A DNA stretch of 64,000 bases from Physella acuta (lineage: Eukaryota; Mollusca; Gastropoda; Physidae): NCBI RefSeq assembly GCF_028476545.1, contig NW_026731827.1:874001-938000 (forward strand). Reading direction: 5' to 3'. Shown here piece by piece: positions 12,690 through 45,282 of this stretch; position 1 is the first letter of the stretch; each line of letters opens with the position of its first letter. Under the pieces are notes generated by a model. The model did no database searches, was not told the origin of the DNA, and saw nothing but the letters and a program-made list of their open reading frames with translations. The position numbers were made by a program, and so were the translations under genes.

Positions 12690-13700
12690 GCTATAAATGT
12701 CACAAATACGGAATATCATGCTGTTTAAAGGCAGAGACATATTATAAGGTGTTGCAACAGCAGAGAAGAAGGAAATAGAAAATAATTTACTTAAAAGTGT
12801 CATGGGTGCATTAATCTGTTAAGGAAAACTGTGATTGTAGTTTTGGGGCCATCGTAAATCACAAGGCTATTTTCTTAATCGTCATTTAGTGTTAAGAATA
12901 ATGTGGGAAGTTCCTGGACCAAGTGCCTCAGACCACCGTAGAATGGATGGAGGAAAAACTGCTTATGGAGCGTACAATCGAACTTTTTTTTAAAAGTAAA
13001 CTAATATATTATTATGGTAAACCTAAATCTATGCATTTTTAACACCAACGCTATACTCAAATTATCTTTGTTCTGCATGCTGTTTCGTAAAAAAAAATAC
13101 TAAAGAAGAAAAATCCGGCAAGGAGAAAAAAATTGGCAAACATTCACGACCTGGTGCTCATATTTAGCTTGCCGACTTTGGGGCTAACAGAAAAATACGC
13201 AACGAATAATTGCGCTTATAAAAGCTATCGTAACTTTTTAAAAAAATAACAGAGCTTTACCAGATACACTATGTATACAAGTATAAAAAAACAAAGTAAA
13301 TTTAAAGTTTTAATTTAAATTTTTAAAAGTAATGATTAGAAAAATTAGAAAAAGTTATAGGGCAGCAAAATAAGCCCGTTTTCACATGTTGAAAAATTTA
13401 TAAATAAAATGTATACAGTACCTGCAGATTTTTCTTTTGAAGAATCTCTCCCTTTGCTAAATGAATAGATAAAAGCGCAAAAATAAGCAAATCAATCATT
13501 TAGAATAAATCTTACTAACATAATCCAGCTAACATTTGAACTTAAGTAGAATTATTAAATCAACTATGTGTATTTACAAAAATAAAAAATAAACTTGTTT
13601 TTCCTAATTTTGTTCTAAGATGCAAATTTGTACCTATTACAATGTATAGTTTAACAAATACAGAGTGCAACCTATATTTCCATCAATGACAAAAATACAG

Positions 13701-14068
13701 GCGGTGGCTGCGGTACAACACTTAGCGCTACTTACCTGAATATTCTGGATGCTGTAAACGCGTTCTATATGTATCGAGCATTGGTTCAAGTCTTCAATAC
13801 AGAAATTCAATGTTTTTACCTCAAGAGCTCACTCGTGGGATGGGGTAACTTCATTTTCTCTACACAACCAGCTAACCCGTGTATTTTAAACATTTGACAA
13901 CATGTAAACCTACTGTTTAAACAAATTGTAAAACATGGATTGACACTATTTATTCTAGATTTTTAAACAATATTTCCTATATGTGAATCCAGGTCTTTCT
14001 CTGATTATAGTTACAGCTACATTTGTCATCAACGACACGGAAAACTATGGGTTCATCTATAACAATAT
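13701..14068 (+). pseudogene. Relic of third adhesion GPCR paralog (TM3-TM4)
   Basis: A TM3-like exon (13,701-13,844) and a TM4-like exon (13,993-14,068, GLSLIIVTATFVINDTENYG) match the fuller paralog at 45,283-45,653. The TM3 exon is 144 bases instead of 145 and its frame is lost around the FW-AVNAFYMY stretch. No TM1, TM2 or later exons are found nearby, so this is a dead fragment carried along by the segmental duplication. Confidence 0.8.
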
Positions 14069-14521
14069 GTAAAAATTCAATGTTCTGTAACATCTGAGTC
14101 TGTAGATAGTTGCGTGAAGGAATACTATGTTGCAGTGCGATTACTTTTTGCCGACTGAATGGGTCCCCGCATATCTCCAACCAACAAGGCCATTGTTGTC
14201 TAGGGGTATCTAGAAGTGTTGCCTGATTCAGTCAAATATTACAAAACGGACAGAAGAATTGTTTAGCCGCTATTGTTTATTGGTTAATAAAACAGCCGTT
14301 CTGCCGAGCGAGGCTATAAACTTGTGATTCTAAAAAGAGAGATAATCTCTGATTGGCCTGTATCTATAAATTATTCCCCACGTGCTATCGACCCTGCCCA
14401 CTCGTGTCAAAATTGTCTTTCTCTTTGAATTGGTCATCTATTATCCGCCTCATGCGGTAGAAAATAGCAAAAAAAGTCTAGTTCCTTTTTCGAAACTCTT
14501 GGCCAAAGGGGCAAAAGAATT

Positions 14522-14605
14522 AGAGTTCGTTTGTTTCTGTGACCTCGGCATCAGAGTTTCTTCCAGGCATCTCTTCGGGGGGGCAAAGCCCCCCCCCCCC
14601 CGAAA
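14522..14605. mobile_element. SINE fragment interrupted by a G-rich hAT-like end
   Basis: The stretch TTCTGTGACCTCGGCAT is part of SINE family A, also seen at 21.1, 35.9 and 56.0 kb. It runs directly into CAGAGTTTCTTCCAGGCA, the terminal sequence of the G-rich MITE family. The MITE appears to have landed in the SINE. Only one end of each element is preserved. Confidence 0.55.
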
Positions 14606-15594
14606 ATTTTTTACTTTGTTTAAATTGAAAACAAGTAAATTAAAAAGTCTAGTGACAATTTTAGCGCAATTTCCTTATGTTATCTAAAAATAGCTCTGTC
14701 GTAGCGTAAATCAAGAGCAGGGTTAGTAAAACCATTGGTTAGTTATTAAAACGTTTTTTATTAAAAAAAAATTTCAGTATTTTATATGTTTTATTTACAA
14801 TAGAGTTACATGACTAAAAACCATTGCGCGCCTAGCTACTTAACGTGATAACAAAGCCATAGAACGTGATGGTGCAGCTATTGAACGTGATGACGCGTGT
14901 GGTGTGGTTGGAAAAAATGCCTATTAATTCGGTCCAAATTTTAATTAATTCAAAAAACATTTTGTGACCGAACGAAAGGATATTTTTGAAAACTTTCTTC
15001 GGCAATATTGTTCTAAATTATGGCAGGAATCGATTGGTACATGTTTCAAGTCGCTAAGTGGTCTGGTTGCCGAGATATGGGCCAAAAACTGCTTTTTTTT
15101 CGAGGTTTTTTGGCTTTTCCGGGAAATCCATGAAAGAAACCCGGAATTTTTATAGCCTATGTTCATCCTCGTAACTTGCTTAACATAATTGCTTTGGAAC
15201 TAGTCATCGATATTGCTTCGTTGAGGAGGAGATACGACCTAAAGCTGCGGACACACATCCATCCGTTCATTCATACATTCATACATCCAGAAATGACGGG
15301 TTAATAAACGCAATTCTCCAGAATGGAAATTGCGCTAAAAAAACATTTATATTTCAAAACCCGATTTTTTAATTTTTTTTTTGCGGGTTGCCCTTTTTTC
15401 TAGTTACGCCACTGCCAATAACCGTAACCTCAATCCTGAAACCAACTCTTACTGTATGTATTACTTTACCAGTACTTATTGTCTGTATCTACATTCACTT
15501 CTAAAATTAGACAATTAAATAAGACGTTTAATTTGTATGTCTTTATTATCAATGACATCATTATTATTGTGTATCGTATCCGGCATTCGTTTTT
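14606..15594. other. Intergenic, no gene seen
   Basis: AT-rich DNA without a supported gene. Positions 15,390-15,414 (TTTCTAGTTACGCCACTG) look like the right end of a hAT-type element; a similar end lies at 19,465-19,482. No left partner was found for either. Confidence 0.5.
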
Positions 15595-17832
15595 ACTTTC
15601 TCGTATATACGAAGTATAGAGAAAGTATTGTAATCGTGCACAAAAATCACTTGAAATTTTAACAATTTTCACCGTATTACACCTCAGTCCTTCATCACAT
15701 CCGAAGTATAGAGGACTTATTTTAATCGGGCAAAAATTATCAATCCAGATTTATCAAAATTAAGAGGTTCTATGCGTAATCCAGTCTAAATTTGCAATTC
15801 TGTCCGTATGTCTGTGTGTGTGTGTGTCCGTGTGTAAACACGATAACTTGAGTACCGTTACAACTAGGTTGATGAAATTTCATATATCAGTATTTTGTCA
15901 AAATCGTAGATTCGTATCAACTTTTGAGCGATTTCCGATAACCGGAAGTGGTACTTTTTCTACTTTGAATTTTTCAAAAGCCTATAACTTGAGTACTATT
16001 TCAGATAGATAAATGAAATTTCACATGTAAGTATAAGATCTAATTTTCTACCTTCTGTCAAATTTTGAGTAATTTCCGTTGACCGAAAGTACTAATTTAG
16101 GCTACTTCCGATTTCTCAAAAAACTAATGTAAATTTTTAAAGTACTAATAATATTGCGCACTATTATGCACTTTTTTATTTGGCGTTCACTTGGTGTGCA
16201 ATCTTTTGTCTACGAGATTTTATTCTATTTTTAAAACTTTAAGTATTTAAAATGGATTAAAAATCATAACTATATCCCGAGTTCTCATCCCCTGTTGTTT
16301 TATATAAGAATATTCGAGAAAGTTTAGGGGAGATCACTCCCGGTTTATTTACTTCTATTTTTTATTCAACCATCAATGACAAAACTCTATTTTTTACTTT
16401 CTCGTATATACGAAGTATAGAGAAAGTCTTGTAATCGTGCAAAAAAAAATCGAGATTTTTACAAATCTCGACGTTTTACACCTCACTGATACGGAAAAAC
16501 ATAATTTTGCAATCTTGTCCGTATGTCTGTGTGTCTGTCTGTGTGTCTGTCTGTGTGTCTGTCTGTCCGTGTGTAAACACGATAACTTGAGTACCGTTAC
16601 TGCTAGGTTGATGAAATTTCATATATAAGTATTTTATCAAAATCGTAGATCCGTATCAACTTTTGAGCGATTTCCGATAACCGGAAGTGGTACTTTTCCT
16701 ACTTTGAATTTTTCAAAAGCCTATAACTTGAGTACTATTTCAGATAGATAAATGAAATTTCACATGTAAGTAAAAGATCTAATTCTCTACCTTCTGTTAA
16801 ATTTTAAGTAATTGCCGTTGACCGGAAGTAGTAATTTACGCTACTTCCGATTTCTCAAAAAACTAATGTAAATTTTAAAAGTACTAATAATAATGCGCAC
16901 TATTATGCGCTTTTTTATTTGGCGTTCACTTGGTGTGCAATTAATTTGTCTACGAGATTTTATTCTATTTTTAAAACTTTAAGTATTTAAAATGGATTAA
17001 AAATCATAACTATATCCCGAGTTCTCATCCCCTGTTGTTTTATATAAGAATATTCGAGAAAGTTTAGGGGAGATCACTCCCGGTTTATTTACTTCTATTT
17101 TTTATTCAACCATCAATGACAAAACTCTATTTTTTACTTTCTCGTATATACGAAGTATAGAGAAAGTCTTGTAATCGTGCAAAAAAAAAATCGAGATTTT
17201 TACAAATCTCGACGTTTTACACCTCACTGATACGGAAAAACATAATTTTGCAATCTTGTCCGTATGTCTGTGTGTCTGTCTGTGTGTCTGTCTGTGTGTC
17301 TGTCTGTCCGTGTGTAAACACGATAACTTGAGTACCGTTACTGCTAGGTTGATGAAATTTCATATATAAGTATTTTATCAAAATCGTAGATCCGTATCAA
17401 CTTTTGAGCGATTTCCGATAACCGGAAGTGGTACTTTTCCTACTTTGAATTTTTCAAAAGCCTATAACTTGAGTACTATTTCAGATAGATAAATCAAATT
17501 TCACATGTAAGTAAAAGATCTAATTCTCTACCTTCTGTTAAATTTTAAGTAATTGCCGTTGACCGGAAGTAGTAATTTACGCTACTTCCGATTTCTCAAA
17601 AAACTAATGTAAATTTTAAAAGTACTAATAATAATGCGCACTATTATGCGCTTTTTTATTTGGCGTTCACTTGGTGTGCAATTAATTTGTCTACGAGATT
17701 TTATTCTATTTTTAAAACTTTAAGTATTTAAAATGGATTAAAAATCATGTCTATAGCCCGAGTTCCCATCCCCTGTTATTTTATATAAGAATATTCGAGA
17801 AAGTGTAGGGGAGATCACTCCCAGTTTATTTT
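15595..17832 (+). repeat. Tandem array of ~740-bp ACTTTCTCG repeat, 3 units
   Basis: Units begin at 15,595, 16,396 and 17,136 with the palindrome-rich ACTTTCTCGTATATACGAAG and end near GGGGAGATCACTCCCGG. A 46-bp spacer between units 1 and 2 recurs between units 2 and 3, so the array grew by tandem duplication and not by repeated insertion. Each unit contains two related ~142-bp modules that start ATAACTTGAGTAC and carry ACCGGAAGT. No coding capacity and no clear terminal inverted repeats are seen. The family is unclassified; inverted and single copies lie at 29.3-30.8 and 44.2 kb. Confidence 0.85.
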
Positions 17833-18191
17833 TCATAGAGGCTAAATGTAAACACTGCCACAATACTTTATCTAGTAACCTTGATCTAAACGTAGTAAAT
17901 GCACATTGATACTAAATATAGTCGTAGTCCCCTGAAGAACGACTACCGCCCCCCTTGAACGAAATAGAATGTATATAGAAAATAACTGACTCATTGCAAC
18001 ATTTCTCATTCATGTATTATTTTCTTATTTTATCTAATTTTGTATTCCACATTTTTAGTGATATGCTACTGCTATGTCTTTATTACGCAATTTCTTTTTA
18101 ATTGCTTTTATTACGTTTTTGTTTTGTTTGTTTATTTTAACACGGCCACTGTGAAAATAGGCTTCAGTGTTTACTATTGTTACCGTTATTG

Positions 18192-18546
<355 letters not shown>

Positions 18547-18698
18547 GTCCCAATATTTATTCGTTGATCCTTTTGTGTTTAAGGGGCCATTTAGGGGCCC
18601 ACAGCCGGACCTTAATAAAAAAAATTATAGTTAAAAAAATTACTTTTCTTGCATTTTTGACTTTATGATTGTTTTGTAAAAAGATTACTGTAGCAATA

Positions 18699-19633
18699 GA
18701 ATAGCAACTAGTATGGTCTCTTCTCTTGAATCTTTCACCTTATTTCATGCCTTATTTTGATGGTTGTCAAGATAGGAGATATGCAGTAACACATGCGGTT
18801 GGATCATCTTTATTCTATAGACACCACCACTGTTAATTTAAAATTAATTATATATATATACAAAAAACATAAAAATAAACATAACACGAAACACCATCTA
18901 TTATATAATTATCTTCTTGGAAACCAAGCTGTAAGCGCGCCTAGCAGCCCCCCCCCCTCTTCCTCTCTAGGCATATCTCTACCACCCCCACCCCCAACCC
19001 CGCATGGTCTGGTAAGCTGTGGTTCACGCTAAATGTTTACAATTGTAGAGCCGGGTTTAGTGAGGCTATTAGTGGCATATAACTTAGGTTGAAACGATTT
19101 TAAACTTAGGGGAAATAACTAAGAAGAGGCTGCTTTCACGGGGGGAGGGAGGGGGTAGGGGTTGGGGGGAAAGGAGGGTTTTAATGTTTTAAAGCATATA
19201 TTTTCTGTGGTCGGCTCGTTACTTATACAAAACTTTCATGTTTTATATTCTTTTGACCGACTAGATGTTAAGAGGTCTTAAAGCAAAGATAAAATAAAAC
19301 TGCTTTTCATAAAACAGACTAATGGACTTACACACATTACATGATGTTTTAATTTGTTTTAATAAAAAAAAATATATTTTTCAAAACCCGAACAGGCCAG
19401 CAATGAGTATATTATGTTCGTATTTTGTGTTTGTATAAAAGAAATTCTGCAGGGTGGCCCTTTTATTCTAGTTCCGCCACTGGTTTAAGACACTCTCATA
19501 ATCTTAAGTCGCCTGGACCCAATTGTTAACGTTTTAAGAATAGCAACTAGCATCGTCTCTTCTCTTGAACCTTTCACCTTATTTCATGCCTTATTTTGAT
19601 GGTTGTCAAGATAGGAGATATGCAGTAACACAT
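18699..19633. repeat. 96-bp direct repeats 840 bp apart
   Basis: Positions 18,699-18,794 and 19,538-19,633 are near-identical (AATAGCAACTAG to GCAGTAACACAT, with a few substitutions). The DNA between them contains G-rich and C-rich tracts and a hAT-like end (19,465-19,482). A local segmental duplication is the simplest reading. Confidence 0.75.
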
Positions 19634-19654
19634 TTTTTGCGATCTTTGTATTTT

Positions 19655-19797
19655 TTATGCTTGTCGGTCTTATGCTTTGTCAGACTTATGGTTTGTCGGC
19701 CTTATGGTCTGTCGGCCGTTTGGCTGTCTGCCTTTTGTCCATGTCGGCCTTTTGTCTTGTCGGCCTTTTGGATGTCGGTCTTTTGTCCTACACCCAT
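19655..19797. repeat. ~15-bp minisatellite
   Basis: Degenerate units of the type TTGTCGGCCTTTTG follow one another about nine times. The motif is unrelated in detail to the GACAAATGATCTC repeats of the fold-back-like elements, although the unit length is similar. Confidence 0.65.
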
Positions 19798-20086
19798 TTG
19801 AATGCTGTTTTGTTAAAAACAAAAATAAAATAAACGAAAAGTGAAAAAAATTGGCCAACCATCAAACCGTTAATTTGACATAAGACACACATCAGCAGTT
19901 TCCGATCAACAATGGAGTCCTGGAACAGAGTACACACTTTTTAAATGACTGCTTACGGCGGCTTTAAATGAAATACAAATTGGTTTGACCTAATACATCA
20001 CAAATCAGTCTCCCTAGGGGACAGAGCAGGGTTAAATCCCAGGGAATCGGACAAATAGAGAAAGTAAAGACGGGTAGAACAAAAGG

Positions 20087-20262
20087 CAGTGGTTCTTAGC
20101 CTGGGTTCGATCGAACCTCAGTGGTTCGGTTATTTAGTCGCAGGGGTTCGGTGGATGTCAAGACATACACCCTACTCATATGATTCACAATCGGATTTTG
20201 TCATTACCGGCGATCGAACTAAAGGTTCGTCAAATGCGCATATGAAACGGGTGGGGTTCGGT
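20087..20262. mobile_element. hAT-like element fragment
   Basis: The start CAGTGGTTCTTAGCCTGGG followed by repeated GGTTCG motifs is typical of hAT terminal regions. I could not find a matching right end, so this is treated as a fragment. Confidence 0.5.
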
Positions 20263-21060
20263 TAAAAAAAAATCGGAAACAAGTATTACAACGAAAGGTA
20301 TATCATTGATTCCATACAGTCAAAGAAAAAGAGGGAGATCCAAAAATTCTTGGCATGGACAAATTGAAAAGGATAAATAAAATAGTAGAACGATTTTGTA
20401 AAAAATGGAAGCAAACACCCGAAGACAGAAAATCAAAGAAGGATTTTGAAAAGTCTAAGCACCACTGCGAGCTACTGATGTGTAATTTTTTACGTTAGCA
20501 CGTATTTTTCTAAAACACTGTTTAGCACTATTTTAATAATGAACGGAAGTTGAGTTTACAAAAACACAAACTCAGATTGCTATGTTGTACTTCCTCATTT
20601 GAGGCCCACTTGATTACATGCATGACTTTGACTCTTGATTAAATAAACGTCATTTGGATTATGTTTGGTTGACCACAAGCATTAAGTTTAAAGCTTTTTA
20701 GCCACCATTCACTGGTGTTGTGAAGCCCAATAAATTGTTTGTATTAGTGTTATTTTGTCAGACTCGATTTAACCAGGTATTTTGGTAATTGATAGGTTAA
20801 AACTTGAAACGTATTTAATGAAGTAGTTTGATACAATTTTCAAAATTTAATTTGAACACAAGTAGTTAGGTTATGATCTGGATATAATGTATAGTTTTGA
20901 ACACGGTTCGATGTTGGAGTAAGTCTTATGGTGGCAGTGTTAGTTACATTTTATACTGAAACAGACACAAAAACATTTCGAATCGAGATTTTTATATCTT
21001 ATATTTTATATCCTACAAGTAAAAAAAACATCACAGCCATTGTTACTATTAAGCTAAGGT
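20263..21060. other. Upstream region of gene 2, no feature resolved
   Basis: AT-rich sequence with short purine-rich stretches. No conserved promoter element or further exon could be supported by eye. Untranslated exons of gene 2 could lie here. Confidence 0.4.
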
Positions 21061-21292
21061 AAGTAAAGTTCCCTTTCAAACCTGACGGTCTATAGGGCGA
21101 GTGAAGTGACCTTTCTGTGACCTCGGCATATGAAGAGATAGTGTGGTCATCAATATGCCCAGCCACCTTTACTCTCCCTAACATGAGTTAGGTACCCATC
21201 AGAGTTGGGTGGACCCAGGGCGTTCTATTGACTTGAACCCGAATTCGAACTCGAGACTTACGTGTTAGCAATTAGGCTAACGACCGAAATAA
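21061..21292 (-). mobile_element. tRNA-derived SINE, family A
   Basis: The right part holds GAATTCGAACTCGAGAC, the reverse complement of a pol III B-box-like sequence, followed by a tRNA-like GTTAGCAATTAGGCTAACGACC. The body motif ACCTCGGCATATGAAGAGATA recurs at 35.9 and, altered, at 51.5 and 56.0 kb. The element is on the minus strand and shows no coding capacity. Confidence 0.75.
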
Positions 21293-21573
21293 AACAAAAT
21301 CTCAAACAGACTTTCCAGCGATTTTCATTAAATAATAAAATTCATCGGCATGATGAAATCCCCCCCCCCCCTAGTAACACACCTAGTCTCGTTGTTTCGA
21401 TTGAGATTACAGTCAGTGTGAGATACTAGGTTAGGATTAGATAAGATTCAGAGCCCAGATACATGTTAAGTTTAATGTTGTATGGTTTAATTTTTTCTCT
21501 TCTATTTATAACTATTAGTTCTCGAACAAATCGCAAAGAAAAGTTCAACAAAAGACTCAACATTATTCTCGGC

Positions 21574-42519
<20,946 letters not shown>

Positions 42520-44210
42520 GCAAAATAATAATTTGTGATAATCATTTATAAACATGTGTTCATCCCTGTGAGTGTTGACTCGGTAGCAAATGCATCAAGG
42601 TAAAGACAATCTATAAACAATAAGTGTAGAAATATCTTGTGATGTAATTATCTGTAAGTCAAGTTTACCTAAATATTTATAGAAATTGAATTATTTCTAG
42701 CATTACATTTTTGTTTGAATAACACTTTTATTATCGCTTATAGAACCAATTTATAGCACACAGATGAGTTCCAATGCCGAGATTAAGAGAACTGTGTATG
42801 TAATTGAAAAGTAACATTTTACTTTATAAAACACTTCACTAAAAAGTAGTAAATGCAGCTCCATCATAGATAGTAAGAATTTAGCCGAGCCGCTGGTATT
42901 TTTTAGTTATTTTGTTTTTAAATGTTACCAACCGGGTACTACTACCTTGATCTGAATTTATTGCGATAGTTTACTAGAATCAAAATATTGTCACATCGTA
43001 ACTCATTTCTAATAAAGAATCATTTAATTTCTTTATAGTTTGCTGGCTTATTATAATATTTATTATGTATACTGTATGTATCCTACGAGCTAATAATGAA
43101 AAAGAGATATTTGCTGTCGTTTACTTACTTTATTTTTTACAATTGTTTTTTTTTTTCAATCTTTTTTTCGTTTTCAAACACCACAATGTTTTTATTTCCT
43201 TTAAGTTATATTTTAAAAACTGAATAATCATTTTCAATATTATAACTGTTAGGATGATCGTTGTGTCTATTTTAGTAAAATTAATTAAGTTATATTTAAC
43301 ATTATAAATTATAAATCATGTGTTAACATTTAATACCATTAATACGGGTATTAATTAATTTTCGTTTTTCTTACCAAAGTAAATTAAGGGTTTAATGTTA
43401 ATTTTCAATTAGATCTATTCTTGTAATAAAACTATAAAAATATTATAATTGATATAATATATCACACTTTCTTTTAATTTTTATTACAAATTTTGAAATT
43501 GAAATAAACATATGTTATTAAAATTGTATTTATTGACTTTGTTTTTACAAAACTTTGTTACATTTACGTAGTATTAAAAAAAACTCGAGTTGTTTTAGCG
43601 CTGATTTGGCTACTACAAGTTAGCAAATATGCGAGGAATTCTGCCAGTCAATCGTATTGCTATAAATGTCACAAATACTGAATATCATGCTGTTTAAAGG
43701 CAGAGACATATTATGGGGTGTTTCAACAGCAGAGAAGAAGGAAATAGAAAATAATTTACTTGAAAGTGTCACAGATGCATTAATCTATTTAGGCAAACTG
43801 TGATTGGAGTTTTGGGGCCATCGTAAATCACAAGGCTTATTAGTGGCTATTTTCTAAATCGTCATTTAGTGTTAAGAATAATGTGGGAAGTTCCTGAACT
43901 TCAGACCACCGTAGAATGGATGGAGGAAAAACTGCTTATGGAGCGTACAATCGAACTTTTTTTTTAAAGTAAACTAATATGTTATTATGGTAAACCTAAA
44001 TATATGCATTTGCAACAACAATGCTATGCTCAAATTATCTTTGATCTGCATGCTGTTTCGTAAAACAATACTAAAGAAGAAAAATCCGGCAAGGAGAAAA
44101 AAATTGGCAAACATTCACGACCTGGTGCTCATATTTAGCTTGCCGACTTAGGGGCCAACAGAAAAATACGCAACGAATAATTGCGCTTTTAAAAGCTGTC
44201 ATGACTTTTT

Positions 44211-44865
44211 ACTTTCTCGTATATACGAAGTATAGAGAAAGTATTGTAATCGTGCAAAAAAAAAAACGAGATTTTTACAAATCTCGACGTTTTACACCTC
44301 ACTGATACGGAAAAACATAATTTTGCAATCGTGTCCGTATGTCAGTGTGTCTGTGTGTGTTTGTGTGTGTGTGTCTGTGTGTAAACACGATTACTTGAGT
44401 ACCGTTAGAGCTAGGTTGATGAAATTTCATATATAAGTATTTTATCAAAGTCGTAGATCCGTATCAACTTTTGAGCGATTTCCGATAACCGGAAGTGGTA
44501 CTTTTTCTACTTTGAATTTTTCAAAAGCTTATAACTTGAGTACTATTTCAGATAGATAAAAGAAATGTTACATGTAAGTAAAAGATCTAATTCTCTACCG
44601 TCTGTTAAATTTTGAGTAATTTCCGTTGACCGGAAGTACTAATTTACGCTATTTCCGATTTCTCAAAAAAACGCTTGTAAATTTATAAAGTACTAATAAT
44701 ATTGCGCACTATTATGCACATTTTGTTTTGGCGTTCGCTTCATGCGCAATTCTTTTTTCGATGAGATTCTATTTTTAAAAGTTTAAGTAATTAAAAACCA
44801 TGTCTATATTCCAAGTTATATAAGAATATTCAAGAAATTTTAGGGGAGATCACTCCCGGTTTATT
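44211..44865 (+). mobile_element. Single copy of the ACTTTCTCG repeat
   Basis: One unit runs from ACTTTCTCGTATATACGAAG to ATCACTCCCGGTTTATT. Copy 1 has an uninterrupted site here (ACTTTTTAAAAAAATAAC, near 13,230), so this unit was inserted after the duplication or lost from copy 1. The flanks are T-rich, which hides any short target duplication. Confidence 0.8.
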
Positions 44866-45282
44866 TTTAAAATAACAGAACTTTACCAGATACACTATGT
44901 ATACAAGTATAAATAAAAACAAACACAATTTAAAGGTTTAATTTGAATTTTAAAAGTAATGATTAGAAAAATTAGAAAAAGTTAAAGGGCAGCAAAATAA
45001 GCCCGATTTCACATGTTGAAAAATTTATAAATAAAATGTATACAGTACCTGCAGATTTTTTTTTAAGAATCTCTCCCTTTGCTAAATGAATAGATAAAAG
45101 TGCAAAACAAGCAAATCAATCATTTGAACTTAAGGAGAGCTATTAATTCAACTATGTGTATTTACAAAAATAAAATGATTTTTTTCTCATTTATATTTAA
45201 AATGTCTACCTGTACAAATTACAATGTATAGTTTAACAAATACAGAGTACAACCTATATTTCCATCAATGACAAAAATACAG

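Larger units (their letters stand above)
1..14325. repeat. Tandem segmental duplication, copy 1
   Basis: This block matches 36,340-45,755 in the same orientation across exons and introns. The GPS exon differs at 3 of 150 bases, and every 7TM and tail exon has the same length in both copies. The extra length of copy 1 is mainly the Ty3 element and the fold-back-like element. The match starts at the window edge, so the true left end lies outside. It fades near 14,325, just after a TM4-like exon of a third paralog. Confidence 0.9.

Noticed and set aside
14382-14687. 101-codon plus-strand frame
   Set aside because: It runs through a SINE fragment, a MITE end and a C tract; no domain or splice context supports it.
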